From the NCBI RefSeq assembly GCF_009903685.1, contig NZ_JAAABI010000003.1, forward strand, positions 186,001 through 250,000: a stretch of 64,000 nt of DNA, read 5' to 3'. This document shows positions 1 to 8,531 of the stretch, one piece after another. A model generated the notes under the pieces. It saw only the letters and a list, made by a program, of their open reading frames with translations, searched no databases and had not been told where the DNA came from. Source of the DNA: Flagellimonas ochracea. Lineage in GTDB: Bacteria > Bacteroidota > Bacteroidia > Flavobacteriales > Flavobacteriaceae. Both the position numbers and the translations under genes were made by a program. Each line of letters starts with the position of its first letter. Position 1 is the stretch's first letter.

Positions 1-184
1 CTTCGGACTCTTCACGGTGGATGGCAAAGCCAAATATGCTTTATGGGAAATGGTGGACAAAGGAACGTTCGATGGAATGACAAGAAATGGTAACCCAATT
101 ACCAAGACATATAGTGGTGATATGGAAGCATTGATGGCTGATGTTCTTGTTCCACCCACTGGTGAAAGAATTGAAACCCCGTAA
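1..184 (+). CDS. 3' end of a glycoside hydrolase, probably GH17 family (partial)
   Basis: The reading frame is open from the window edge (first full codon at base 2) to TAA at 182-184, giving about 60 C-terminal residues. They include the stretch GLFTVDGKAKYALWEMVDKG, which I associate with the C-terminal end of marine flavobacterial beta-1,3-glucanase-type (GH17-like) proteins. The stop lies 10 bases before the GH30 start, so the gene is the upstream member of the same operon. No catalytic residue lies in the visible part, so the family is inferred from the tail and from context (GH30, sugar symporter and GH17 downstream). It could instead be another (beta/alpha)8-barrel hydrolase. Confidence 0.5.
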   Translation, partial: FGLFTVDGKAKYALWEMVDKGTFDGMTRNGNPITKTYSGDMEALMADVLVPPTGERIETP

Positions 185-194
185 GCAAGAAACA

Positions 195-1727
195 ATGAAA
201 AGACGTTTACATTGTCTAGGGCTAATTGCAATACTAATGATGACAAGCTGTGTTCAAGAAAAACCACAATTGGAAGTGGAGGTATACGAAACCGCGTCCA
301 ATGGCAACACTTTTGAGAAAGTAAACCCATCCGCCTCCGATGAATATGATACGCAAATTATCATAGTACCCGAGGAAAAATTTCAGACCATAACCGGATT
401 TGGAGGGTCATTTACAGAGGCTTCGGCCCACTTATTGAACCAATTGGGTGCAGCCAATAGGCAAAGAGTTTTGGAAGCTTATTTTGGTGAAGAAGGAGCT
501 CGATATTCCTTGACACGAACACACATCAATTCTTGTGACTTTGCTTTGAGCAACTATTCCTATGCACCTATAGAAGGAGATGTGAATTTGGAACATTTTT
601 CTATTGAGGAGGACAAAGAGGACATCATACCCATGATTAAGGAGGCGATGGCCATTTCCAAGGACGGTTTTAAAATTATTTCTTCTCCTTGGACAGCACC
701 ACCCTGGATGAAGGACAACAAAGATTGGGTAGGGGGCAAACTATTGCCAGAATACTACGATACTTGGGCCTTGTTCTTTTCTAAATACATTGATGCTTAT
801 AAGGCGGAGGGCATAGACATCTGGGGATTAACTGTTGAAAATGAACCCCTGGGCAATGGAAACAATTGGGAGAGCATGCATTATACTCCTGAGGAAATGA
901 CCCAGTTTGTGCAAAATCATCTAGGACCTACCTTAGAAAATCTTGGGAAGGGCAACGTTAAAATATTGGGCTATGATCAAAACCGGGAACACCTTAACGA
1001 ATGGGTGGATACCATGTTCGAAAATGAAGAAACATCAAAGTATTTTTCAGGAACGGCCATACATTGGTATGCCAGTACCTATGAAGTTTTCCCCGAAGCG
1101 TTGCAATATGCCCATCAAAAAGCACCCGATAAACATTTGATTCAATCCGAGGCCTGTGTGGATGCTGAAATTCCGCAATGGCAGAACGATTCATGGTACT
1201 GGCAAAAAGAGGCAACAGACTGGGGTTGGGATTGGGCACCGGAAAGCGAAAAGCACTTACACCCAAAATATGCCCCCGTAAATAGATATGCTCGTGACAT
1301 CATTGGATGCCTGAACAATTGGGTCGATGGTTGGGTGGACTGGAATATGGTCTTGGATAAACAAGGAGGGCCAAACTGGTTCAAAAACTGGTGTGTTGCA
1401 CCCGTGATTGTTGATCCAGAGAAAGATGAAGTGTACTTCACCCCACTATATCATGCACTTAAACATTTCAGTAAATTTATAAGACCTGGAGCTGTACGAA
1501 TAGGGGTCAAACCCTCTGACGATTCTTTGATGGTAACAGCTGCCAAGAATCCTGATGGTTCCATTGCCATTGTTGTTTTTAATGAGGGCTCTACATCAAA
1601 GCAGGTTAACTTCCAAATAGCTGAAAACACAACTACTGTTCCTATTAATGGGCAGGCGATACAAACCGTAATGGTGGAACCGGACATCCAAGGCACCAAA
1701 AATAACCAACAAAATAAACAACTATGA
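195..1727 (+). CDS. GH30-family beta-glycosidase lipoprotein (probable exo-beta-1,6-glucosidase)
   Basis: 510 residues. I start at the ATG at 195, not at upstream in-frame ATGs, because this gives a lipoprotein signal (MKRRLHCLGLIAILMMTSC) with the lipidated Cys at residue 19. GH30 signatures are visible: GFGGSFTEASA near residue 68, the acid/base Glu in TVENEP (about E217) and the nucleophile Glu in IQSEA (about E319), followed by the C-terminal beta-sandwich usual in this family. GH30 enzymes of marine Bacteroidota laminarin loci remove beta-1,6-glucosyl branches; that specificity is inferred from family and context. It should sit on the outer membrane or in the periplasm. Its stop overlaps the symporter start (ATGA), which implies translational coupling. 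Confidence 0.9.
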   Translation: MKRRLHCLGLIAILMMTSCVQEKPQLEVEVYETASNGNTFEKVNPSASDEYDTQIIIVPEEKFQTITGFGGSFTEASAHLLNQLGAANRQRVLEAYFGEEGARYSLTRTHINSCDFALSNYSYAPIEGDVNLEHFSIEEDKEDIIPMIKEAMAISKDGFKIISSPWTAPPWMKDNKDWVGGKLLPEYYDTWALFFSKYIDAYKAEGIDIWGLTVENEPLGNGNNWESMHYTPEEMTQFVQNHLGPTLENLGKGNVKILGYDQNREHLNEWVDTMFENEETSKYFSGTAIHWYASTYEVFPEALQYAHQKAPDKHLIQSEACVDAEIPQWQNDSWYWQKEATDWGWDWAPESEKHLHPKYAPVNRYARDIIGCLNNWVDGWVDWNMVLDKQGGPNWFKNWCVAPVIVDPEKDEVYFTPLYHALKHFSKFIRPGAVRIGVKPSDDSLMVTAAKNPDGSIAIVVFNEGSTSKQVNFQIAENTTTVPINGQAIQTVMVEPDIQGTKNNQQNKQL

Positions 1728-3289
1728 GTCAAGTAAAAATGCTTCCGAAAGACAAAGTCCCAGTAGGACAAAAGGCCGCCTTTGGAGCGGGCCACTTCAT
1801 TCTGAATATTTTACCAGGAACACTGGGAGTTTTCATTCAGTTTTTTTTACTGACCGCTTGGGGAGTTGACCCACTTTGGGCAGGACTTTTGGGTGGATTG
1901 CCCCGAATATTCGATGCCGTTACCGACCCGATAATGGGTTTCATTTCTGATAATACAAAATCCAGATTTGGACGAAGAAGGCCCTATATCTTCTTGGGAG
2001 CCATAATAAGTGGAATACTGTTCTTTTTAATGTGGCAATTGGATGATAACGCTTCACAATCCTATATCATTTGGCATGTGATGGTCATTCAAATTCTATT
2101 TCTTGTGGGGAATACCATGTTTGCCACCCCGTTGGTTGGTCTCGGTTACGAAATGACTTCTGATTACAATGAAAGAACAAGATTGATGAGCTTTGCAAAC
2201 AGCATGGGCCAGATTGCTTGGATGATTGTGCCATGGCTTTATGTTATTATTCCAGACTCAAATACTTTTAATACCCAAACAGAGGGTGTTCGTACCATGG
2301 CACTGATTGTTGGGGCCATGTGTGTGGTTTTTGGAATTCTGCCCGCCTTCTTTTGTAAGGGTATTGATTCTGCACACATGGAAAATCGCAAGGAAATCAC
2401 TTTCAAAACACTCTTGTCCAACATGAAAGACTTGTTCGCCGGTATTGTGCAAGTCTCCAAAAACAAGCCTTTTATGAAACTTTGTGGAGCTACGTTCTTG
2501 GTCTTTAATGGATTCCAACTTGTGGCGGCATTCGGTGTATTCATTATCGTTTTCTACATGTATAACGGGAGTTATGAAATGGCAGGTACCTGGCCAGCTT
2601 GGTTCAATACTATAAATGCCATGATAACGGCGTTTTTGGTGATACCGATCATCTCAAGAATGTCGGATAGATGGGGAAAGAAAAAGGCCTTCATTATTTC
2701 TACGGCCTTGTCCGTCGTAGGGTATTTGTTAAAATGGTGGGGCTTCGACAAGGAATTGAACGCTAAGTTTAACGAAACCGGTTTTGGAAAGGGCTTGAAC
2801 TCCGCCGTAGGATCTCTTTTCGAATATTTGAACCCTATATTGGATAATGTGGGAATGTCTTGGTTCTCCATAGATCCAGGCAGCGATATACCATGGCTGA
2901 TCTTCTTACCAATTCCCTTGTTTGCATTTGGAATGGGAGGATTGTTCACCTTGATGATGTCCATGACGGCCGATGTCTGTGATTTGGACGAACTGGAAAA
3001 TGGAATGCCTAGAAAAGAAGGTACTTTTGGTGCTATATATTGGTGGATGGTCAAATTAGGACAGGCAATTGCACTTGTTTTAGGAGGCTTGATTTTGAAA
3101 ATTGTAGGTTTTGACCCTAATGTTACAGAACAAACATTGGATACCATGAACAGACTGAGGATTGCAGATATAATTATCCCATCATTGACCGCCGCTTTGG
3201 CCATTTGGGTAATGTGGAAGTATAGTCTGTCAGAAGCACGAGCGAAAGAGATCAAGGAGCAACTGGTAGCACGCAGAGGAGAGCTCTAG
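1724..3289 (+). CDS. MFS sugar:cation symporter, GPH (MelB-like) family
   Basis: 521 residues with about 12 hydrophobic segments. The N-terminal part has the GPH/MelB-type motif region: GAGHF near residue 21, then DAVTDPIMGFISDNTKSRFG with the conserved Asp pair and the FGRRRPYI loop. GPH symporters move glycosides or oligosaccharides with Na+ or H+ across the inner membrane. The start overlaps the GH30 stop by four bases, and a GH17 enzyme without a signal peptide follows. The simplest model is uptake of beta-glucan oligosaccharides from the periplasm for cytoplasmic cleavage. The protein is longer than most GPH members (about 450-500), with an insert around residues 340-380. Substrate and coupling ion are inferred. 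Confidence 0.85.
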   Translation: MSQVKMLPKDKVPVGQKAAFGAGHFILNILPGTLGVFIQFFLLTAWGVDPLWAGLLGGLPRIFDAVTDPIMGFISDNTKSRFGRRRPYIFLGAIISGILFFLMWQLDDNASQSYIIWHVMVIQILFLVGNTMFATPLVGLGYEMTSDYNERTRLMSFANSMGQIAWMIVPWLYVIIPDSNTFNTQTEGVRTMALIVGAMCVVFGILPAFFCKGIDSAHMENRKEITFKTLLSNMKDLFAGIVQVSKNKPFMKLCGATFLVFNGFQLVAAFGVFIIVFYMYNGSYEMAGTWPAWFNTINAMITAFLVIPIISRMSDRWGKKKAFIISTALSVVGYLLKWWGFDKELNAKFNETGFGKGLNSAVGSLFEYLNPILDNVGMSWFSIDPGSDIPWLIFLPIPLFAFGMGGLFTLMMSMTADVCDLDELENGMPRKEGTFGAIYWWMVKLGQAIALVLGGLILKIVGFDPNVTEQTLDTMNRLRIADIIIPSLTAALAIWVMWKYSLSEARAKEIKEQLVARRGEL

Positions 3290-3325
3290 AATTAATAGAA
3301 CAAAAAAAATCAAATAGATATACAC

Positions 3326-4234
3326 ATGTCTTATAGAAAAGACCATCAATTTTCATTATCGAAAGCGGGATACACAGAATATGCCGGGGTTGATTTCAGT
3401 AAAATATCGCCCGATGAATTACGACAACTTTGGTTGGAAACCATTCAAAGTGGTATGCATGGCCTCTGCTTCAGTATTTATGAAGACGGACAAAGTCCAG
3501 GTGATGTCATCACCAAAGAACAGGTAAGACGGAGAATGCAAATCATTAAGCCTTATACGGAATGGGTTCGGTCCTTTTCCTGTATTGAGGGCAACGAGCA
3601 TGTGCCTACGGTGGCCAAGGAATTTGGAATAAAAACTTTGGTGGGTGCTTGGTTAGGCCATGACATGGAACTCAATGAAAAAGAAATAGAGGGCTTGATT
3701 GATCTAGCCAAGAATGGATATGTGGATATAGCTGCTGTCGGCAACGAGGTCATGTATCGAGGGGATTTGACAGAGGACCAGTTATTGGAATACATTCATC
3801 GAGTCAAAGAGGCCATCCCCGACATACCTGTGGGCTATGTGGATGCCTACTACGAGTTTTCACATCGACCCAGAATTACCGAGGTTTGCGATGTAATCCT
3901 ATCTAATTGTTATCCATTTTGGGAAGGATGTCCCATTGAATATTCTTTGAACCACATGCAACAAATGTTCGGTCAGGCCACGGATGCAGGACAAGGAAAA
4001 AAGGTAATCATCACCGAAACAGGATGGCCCAGCCAAGGAGAAACCCTAAAAGGAGCGGTTTCCTCGGAGGAAAATGCCATGAGGTATTTCATTAATACGC
4101 AGGTTTGGGCCGCCAAGAACAACGTCGAAGTGTTCTATTTCTCTTCTTTTGATGAGTCTTGGAAAGTGGGTGCTGAAGGAGATGTTGGTGCGTATTGGGG
4201 GCTTTGGGATAAGGATGAGAAGCTAAAATTCTAA
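3326..4234 (+). CDS. GH17-family beta-1,3-glucan hydrolase, cytoplasmic
   Basis: 302 residues, a single GH17 (beta/alpha)8 barrel. The acid/base Glu is in VGNEVMY (E141) and the nucleophile Glu is in TETGWPS (E231), both hallmarks of GH17. The C-terminus DVGAYWGLWDKDEKLKF is the usual GH17 end. No signal peptide or lipobox is present, so the enzyme should act in the cytoplasm on short beta-1,3-gluco-oligosaccharides brought in by the adjacent symporter. It lies 36 bases after the symporter and closes the operon. After its stop a weak stem (GCATT/AATGC) is visible but there is no convincing terminator. Confidence 0.9.
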   Translation: MSYRKDHQFSLSKAGYTEYAGVDFSKISPDELRQLWLETIQSGMHGLCFSIYEDGQSPGDVITKEQVRRRMQIIKPYTEWVRSFSCIEGNEHVPTVAKEFGIKTLVGAWLGHDMELNEKEIEGLIDLAKNGYVDIAAVGNEVMYRGDLTEDQLLEYIHRVKEAIPDIPVGYVDAYYEFSHRPRITEVCDVILSNCYPFWEGCPIEYSLNHMQQMFGQATDAGQGKKVIITETGWPSQGETLKGAVSSEENAMRYFINTQVWAAKNNVEVFYFSSFDESWKVGAEGDVGAYWGLWDKDEKLKF

Positions 4235-4278
4235 ATGCATTAAAAACCAACATTTTCAATGCTTTTCCTTGTTTGAAA

Positions 4279-4326
4279 TGATTTTGGTCATAGGAATCAT
4301 TTTCATCAGCACATACATTGCCATGA
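4279..4326 (+). promoter_or_regulatory. FNR/CRP-like site and promoter of the dnaJ-cbpM pair
   Basis: Palindrome TGAT-TTTG-GTCA at 4279-4290, with a -7-like box TACATTGC at 4314-4321. The palindrome centre is 29.5 bases from the first base of the box, identical to three other stress-island promoters in this window. With +1 near 4326 the site sits at -41.5 (class II position). This leaves a leader of about 98 bases before the dnaJ start. The -7 box is a weak match to TAnnTTTG, as expected for an activator-dependent promoter. Confidence 0.55.
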
Positions 4327-4423
4327 AATCTTGGACTCCACCATACTTTTAAATGGGGTTGTTTGATTTGTGATTCAGTATTGATGGATTTTTTCAATAT
4401 TTTAGAAAAGAGACTGATCGTCT

Positions 4424-5323
4424 ATGGAATTTATTGATTACTACAAGGTTTTGGGTGTTGGTAAGGGGGCATCTGCCGACGAAATTAAAAAACAATACCG
4501 AAAACTTGCACGCAAATACCATCCCGATCTTAATCCTAATGACACGGAGGCTGAACAGAAATTTAAACAGGTCAATGAGGCCAATGAGGTATTGTCCGAT
4601 CCGGAAAAAAGAAAGAAGTACGACGAATATGGAAAGGACTGGCAACATGCCGAAGAGTTTGAGAAAGCCAAAAAATCCAGAGGTCGAACGGGTGGATTTA
4701 CTGGCTATACGTATTCCGGCGCCGACGATGACAGGGATTTTTCGGATTTTTTCGAGGCAATGTTCGGAGGGGCTGCTGGTTTTGGCTCCCAAGGACAGCA
4801 GGTACGGTTTAGGGGACAGGATTACCATGCACAGGTACAACTCTCCCTTATGGATGTGTATACTACAAAGAAACAAACGCTCACCGTCAATAATAAGAAT
4901 ATTCGCATAACCATCCCTGCCGGAATTGAAGATGGACAGACCATTAAAATAAAAGGCCATGGAGGTCCAGGCGTCCAAGGTGGTCCTTCTGGCGATTTAT
5001 ACATTACCTTTTCAATCGCAAACAATACCTCTTTTAAACGCGAGGGTAGTAATCTGTATAAAACTGTGAAGATTCCTCTTACAACCGCAGTTTTGGGGGG
5101 AGAGATTCTGGTGGAAACCTTATCTGGAAAAGTAAAGTTGAAAGTGAAATCGGGAACACAGAACGGATCACAGGTCAAGCTTAAGGGCAAGGGATTTCCG
5201 AAATATAAGAAAGAAGGGCAGTTTGGCGATTTATTTTTGACCTATGAAATTGCGATACCTGCCAAACTTACAAAAGAACAGGAGAAACTTTTTGAAGATT
5301 TAAAGAAGACCAATTTAGATTAG
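4424..5323 (+). CDS. cbpA: DnaJ-type co-chaperone without zinc finger (CbpA-like)
   Basis: 299 residues. The N-terminal J domain (about 1-68) has HPD at 33-35, followed by a linker with a Gly/Phe-rich portion (about 85-125). Two C-terminal substrate-binding barrels follow, with GHGGPG and the repeated [14 protein letters not shown] signature. The CxxCxGxG zinc repeats of canonical DnaJ are absent, so this is a class B J-protein like CbpA. It should stimulate DnaK ATPase and deliver substrates. The next gene, eight bases downstream, is CbpM-like, the same pair as in E. coli cbpA-cbpM, which supports the call. An FNR/CRP-like site about 140 bases upstream suggests co-regulation with the universal stress protein genes. 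Confidence 0.88.
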   Translation: MEFIDYYKVLGVGKGASADEIKKQYRKLARKYHPDLNPNDTEAEQKFKQVNEANEVLSDPEKRKKYDEYGKDWQHAEEFEKAKKSRGRTGGFTGYTYSGADDDRDFSDFFEAMFGGAAGFGSQGQQVRFRGQDYHAQVQLSLMDVYTTKKQTLTVNNKNIRITIPAGIEDGQTIKIKGHGGPGVQGGPSGDLYITFSIANNTSFKREGSNLYKTVKIPLTTAVLGGEILVETLSGKVKLKVKSGTQNGSQVKLKGKGFPKYKKEGQFGDLFLTYEIAIPAKLTKEQEKLFEDLKKTNLD

Positions 5324-5331
5324 ATCTAATC

Positions 5332-5622
5332 ATGAACCCAGAAAACTACATATCCATCAAAACATTCTGCAAACATCATGCGGTGGAAGAATCCTTTATA
5401 CATACCATGCACGAATTTGAACTTGTTACCATTGAATCCAAAAGTTCGGAGGCAGTTTTTCCCATTGAGGAGCTGCCCATTTTAGAAAAAATGGTACGAC
5501 TCAACAAAGAATTGGACATTAATCCAGAAGGGATACAAGCGGTATATAGGTTGTTGGAAAAAGTTGAAAATCTTCAGCAAGAAGTAGCTGCTTTAAAACG
5601 TAGACTAAACAGGTTTGAATAA
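5332..5622 (+). CDS. cbpM: CbpM-like chaperone modulator (MerR-like helical protein)
   Basis: 96 residues. The N-terminal part (IKTFCKHHAVEESFIHTMHEFEL) looks like a MerR-type winged helix, and the C-terminal third is a predicted coiled coil (LLEKVENLQQEVAALKRRLN). This is the layout of CbpM, which binds the J domain of CbpA and blocks it. Its position eight bases after the cbpA-like gene is the strongest support. MerR-type DNA binding is an alternative but less likely given the size and the neighbour. Confidence 0.75.
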   Translation: MNPENYISIKTFCKHHAVEESFIHTMHEFELVTIESKSSEAVFPIEELPILEKMVRLNKELDINPEGIQAVYRLLEKVENLQQEVAALKRRLNRFE

Positions 5623-5666
5623 GGTTGATTTCATAAATTGAGGTTAAATAAAATCTGTCTTTTTGT

Positions 5667-5714
5667 TGACAAATATCATTTCTGCTTCTTGATAAATGTT
5701 CTAGTTTCATCAAA
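5667..5714 (+). promoter_or_regulatory. FNR/CRP-like site and promoter of the first universal stress protein gene
   Basis: Palindrome TGAC-AAAT-ATCA at 5667-5678, with a weak -7-like box TAGTTTCA starting at 5702. The centre-to-box distance is 29.5 bases, the same as at the other sites. The predicted +1 is near 5714, leaving a leader of about 16 bases before the ATG at 5730. Confidence 0.5.
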
Positions 5715-5729
5715 ATCAAAAAATAAATT

Positions 5730-6581
5730 ATGGATTCCATTATATATGCCACCGATTTTTCCCAAAACTCCGTTTCCGCCTTAAAAATGGCGTATGCCTT
5801 TAGTCAAAAACTTGACGTAAAACTGATGGTTCTTCATGTTTTCGATATGAATTTGACCATTGCGAATCCGTTGAGCCTCACCCATGCCAAAAAAGAAAAG
5901 GAAGCTTTTGCAAGACATGGAAAAGCCTTGAAAGAGTTTTGCAATACGCATTTGAATCTTGCGCAAGACGAAAAGAATCTTCGATTTGAGGTTAAAGAAC
6001 ATGCCATTGTGAAAGAAGGAATACATGCGGCTATTAAAGAAAACAGTGCTGGTATGTTGGTGATGGGACTTAAAGGTAAAAGTATGCTTAAGGAGGTGTT
6101 TATGGGAAGCAACACCAAGGGAATGGTAGATACAAGTCCCTGTCCTGTTTTGGCCGTACCTTCCAGCTGGGAAAAATATGAAATGGAAAATATTTTATAT
6201 GCTACAGATTTTGAAGAAGCGGACATAAGATCCATTGATTGGCTGGTCAACAGTTTGGCGGTACCCTTTGGTTCATCGTTACATGTGTTTCATGTGGGCA
6301 CAAAAAATGAGTATGCCGGTGAAGACCAAATGCAATGGTTTCAAGAAATGCTTGGCCAAAAGGTTACTTATGATGGAATTACTTTTGAAATGACCCATTC
6401 GGAGGATGTGTTCGGCACGCTTTTAAAACAAGTAAACGATACCAAGGCAGATGTTTTGGTCATGTTGGAGCGAGAAAAAGAAGGTTTTTTCACTTCACTT
6501 ATCCAAGGGGATAAGGTAATGCAAATGATTTCCAAAGGAAATGTCCCCTTATTGACCTTCAATAAAAATCTGTTTCTATAG
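5730..6581 (+). CDS. tandem universal stress protein 1
   Basis: 283 residues made of two UspA-type domains (about 1-145 and 150-283). The first domain has the start strand IIYATDFSQNS and the complete ATP-binding motif G-2x-G-9x-G-S (GLKG...GS, residues 113-128). The second domain begins ILYATDF but lacks that motif. It is the most divergent of the seven such proteins here: the C-terminal His-x-Phe-Phe found in the other six is replaced by a sequence keeping only FF. It stands alone between the cbpA-cbpM pair and the convergent efflux operon, with its own FNR/CRP-like site. Confidence 0.88.
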   Translation: MDSIIYATDFSQNSVSALKMAYAFSQKLDVKLMVLHVFDMNLTIANPLSLTHAKKEKEAFARHGKALKEFCNTHLNLAQDEKNLRFEVKEHAIVKEGIHAAIKENSAGMLVMGLKGKSMLKEVFMGSNTKGMVDTSPCPVLAVPSSWEKYEMENILYATDFEEADIRSIDWLVNSLAVPFGSSLHVFHVGTKNEYAGEDQMQWFQEMLGQKVTYDGITFEMTHSEDVFGTLLKQVNDTKADVLVMLEREKEGFFTSLIQGDKVMQMISKGNVPLLTFNKNLFL

Positions 6582-6582
6582 T

Positions 6583-7260
6583 TTATTCGTCCAATATGGT
6601 GCCGTCTTCCATTTGGATGATGCGGTCCGTTCGTTTGGCAAAATCTTCATCATGGGTAACTACCAATAAGGAAAGTCCCTGTTCTTCTTTCAATCGTTTA
6701 AAAATCTGAAAAACGTTTTCAGAGTTATGGCTGTCCAAATTTCCAGTGGGTTCATCACCCATCAAAATAGTAGGGTTATTGATCAGTGCACGGGCAATGG
6801 CCACCCGTTGTTTTTCTCCTCCGGAAATTCTAGATGCCCTTTGCTGAGACAAATGACCTATATGCAACATATCCAGTTTTTCTTGGGCATCCCTAACAAT
6901 TTCCGCCTCTGTCTTTTCGGCCAGTTTTTTGGCTGGGAGCATAACATTTTCCAGCACGCTGAACTCGGATAGCAAATAATGAAATTGAAAAACAAAACCG
7001 ATGTTCTTATTACGGATTTGTGAAAGTTCCTGATGGGTTTTTCCGGTAACCAATTCGTCGTTGAGGTACAACTCCCCTGTATAATCGGTATCCATGGTGG
7101 AAAGGATATACAGCAATGTCGATTTTCCACATCCTGATTTGCCCATAATTGAAGCAAATTCTCCTCTTTTAACCGAAAAGGAGATATTTTTAAGCACATG
7201 AAAGTCCTTCGGTTTGTGAAAGTGTTTGTTAATGTTTTTAGCTTCTAGGACAAAACTCAT
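6583..7260 (-). CDS. ABC transporter ATP-binding protein (LolD/MacB type)
   Basis: 225 residues. Walker A is GKSGCGKST (near residue 40), the Q-loop is in [12 protein letters not shown], the signature is [15 protein letters not shown] (near 145) and Walker B is [12 protein letters not shown], followed by the H-loop VTHD. The length and the close LolD resemblance fit the MacB/LolD group, which does not transport in the classical way but drives a periplasmic adaptor. It is the third gene of a three-gene operon behind an adaptor and an FtsX-type permease. The export of a compound or envelope component is inferred and the substrate is unknown. Confidence 0.9.
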   Translation of the reverse strand: MSFVLEAKNINKHFHKPKDFHVLKNISFSVKRGEFASIMGKSGCGKSTLLYILSTMDTDYTGELYLNDELVTGKTHQELSQIRNKNIGFVFQFHYLLSEFSVLENVMLPAKKLAEKTEAEIVRDAQEKLDMLHIGHLSQQRASRISGGEKQRVAIARALINNPTILMGDEPTGNLDSHNSENVFQIFKRLKEEQGLSLLVVTHDEDFAKRTDRIIQMEDGTILDE

Positions 7261-7268
7261 AATCGCTG

Positions 7269-8531
7269 TTACGTTCCCCTTATTATTCTAACCGGATCTA
7301 TCTTTTTAGCTCTTTTCGATGGCAAGTAACCCGCTACCGTCGTGGATATCAGAGCAAAGGTAATTCCAATGAAATAATAGGCCATATTGTGGTTTACGGG
7401 ATATGTGGTGATGGTGGGCAAGGCTTCCGTTTCAAATGGTGCCTGATCTATGATATGCGACAGGATAAAACCAATCAACAAACCCAATATGCCTCCAATA
7501 AAGCCAATGATTATTGCCTGGCTCATAAAGATTAACTGAACATCAAGACCCGAGAATCCAGTGGCCTTTAAAATGGCGATATCCTTCATTTTTTCATAGA
7601 TCAACATGTTGAGAATATTGTAGATGCCAAATCCGGCTACTATGAGCAGGGTAACAGATACGGCATAGGTGATCATGTTTCTGATATTGGAACCGGTTTC
7701 AAATTGCGCGTTTGCCTCGTTAATGTCCATGGCCTTGGCACTGAACTGCTTTTCCAACTGCCGGGCCATGTTGGGAGCTTCCAATATGTTCAACAACTTA
7801 ATGTTTATGTCGGTGATGTAGTTTTCAGCTTCACCAAGTATTCGTTGCACCGTATTCAGGTTGGCAAAGCTTTGGATGTTGTCAATATCCGCAATCCCAC
7901 TTTGGTAAATGCCCACGATCTTTAAAGGGAATACATTGCCAGCAACAGTGCTGATCTGTACCCTGTCACCAGCAGATAGGGACATCTTTTCGGCCAGGCC
8001 TGCGCCTAAAAGAATCCCATTGTCGTTGTTTTTCAGATCAACCGGAGAACCATCCACAATATTATCTTGGATATTCGAAAGCCTAACCTCTTCCATAATG
8101 TCCACCCCCACCAAATTACCTCCAAGTTCAATAGAGCCCGATAGATAAAAAATCTGAGCCCTAATCTGTGGTGTGGCCCCCTTTACATTGGGATGTGTTT
8201 TTAGATGGTGCAGAATTGGGAGGGCATTGTGAATTTTCTTTTGGCTTTGTTTGGGCTTTATGGAATGCACAATGTTGAGCCCATTTTTAAAATCACTGAA
8301 AATGGCAACAGGCTGTTTTTCAGAAGGTCTTATTTCGTTGTAAAGATGTATATGTGGGGTTTGGTTCAATATTAAATCGTCCAACAAGGTATTGAGTCCG
8401 GTCATAAAGCTCACTAGGGTAATATAGGCGCCGATACCAAAAGTAACGCCCAAGGTCGCGGTTACCGTCGATTTCATCTTGGTAATCAAGTGTGTTTTGG
8501 CAATACCCAATATGACGCTCCAATTGATCAT
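7269..8531 (-). CDS. FtsX/MacB-type ABC transporter permease
   Basis: 420 residues. One N-terminal membrane segment (about 18-45) is followed by a large periplasmic domain and three C-terminal membrane segments (about 285-405), the MacB/LolC layout with an FtsX domain. The C-terminus LPSKRAKKIDPVRIIRG is typical. Its start overlaps the end of the upstream adaptor gene by four bases (ATGA), and the ATPase starts nine bases after its stop, so the three are coupled. It should form a homodimer with the ATPase in the inner membrane. The substrate cannot be told from sequence. Confidence 0.88.
   Translation of the reverse strand: MINWSVILGIAKTHLITKMKSTVTATLGVTFGIGAYITLVSFMTGLNTLLDDLILNQTPHIHLYNEIRPSEKQPVAIFSDFKNGLNIVHSIKPKQSQKKIHNALPILHHLKTHPNVKGATPQIRAQIFYLSGSIELGGNLVGVDIMEEVRLSNIQDNIVDGSPVDLKNNDNGILLGAGLAEKMSLSAGDRVQISTVAGNVFPLKIVGIYQSGIADIDNIQSFANLNTVQRILGEAENYITDINIKLLNILEAPNMARQLEKQFSAKAMDINEANAQFETGSNIRNMITYAVSVTLLIVAGFGIYNILNMLIYEKMKDIAILKATGFSGLDVQLIFMSQAIIIGFIGGILGLLIGFILSHIIDQAPFETEALPTITTYPVNHNMAYYFIGITFALISTTVAGYLPSKRAKKIDPVRIIRGT

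Noticed and set aside
141..194. Upstream in-frame start for the GH30 gene
   Set aside because: It overlaps the stop region of the preceding gene and hides the lipoprotein signal that begins at 195.
2572..3255. 227-codon minus-strand frame opposite the symporter gene
   Set aside because: A long shadow frame caused by codon bias; no domain, and the plus-strand gene is unambiguous.
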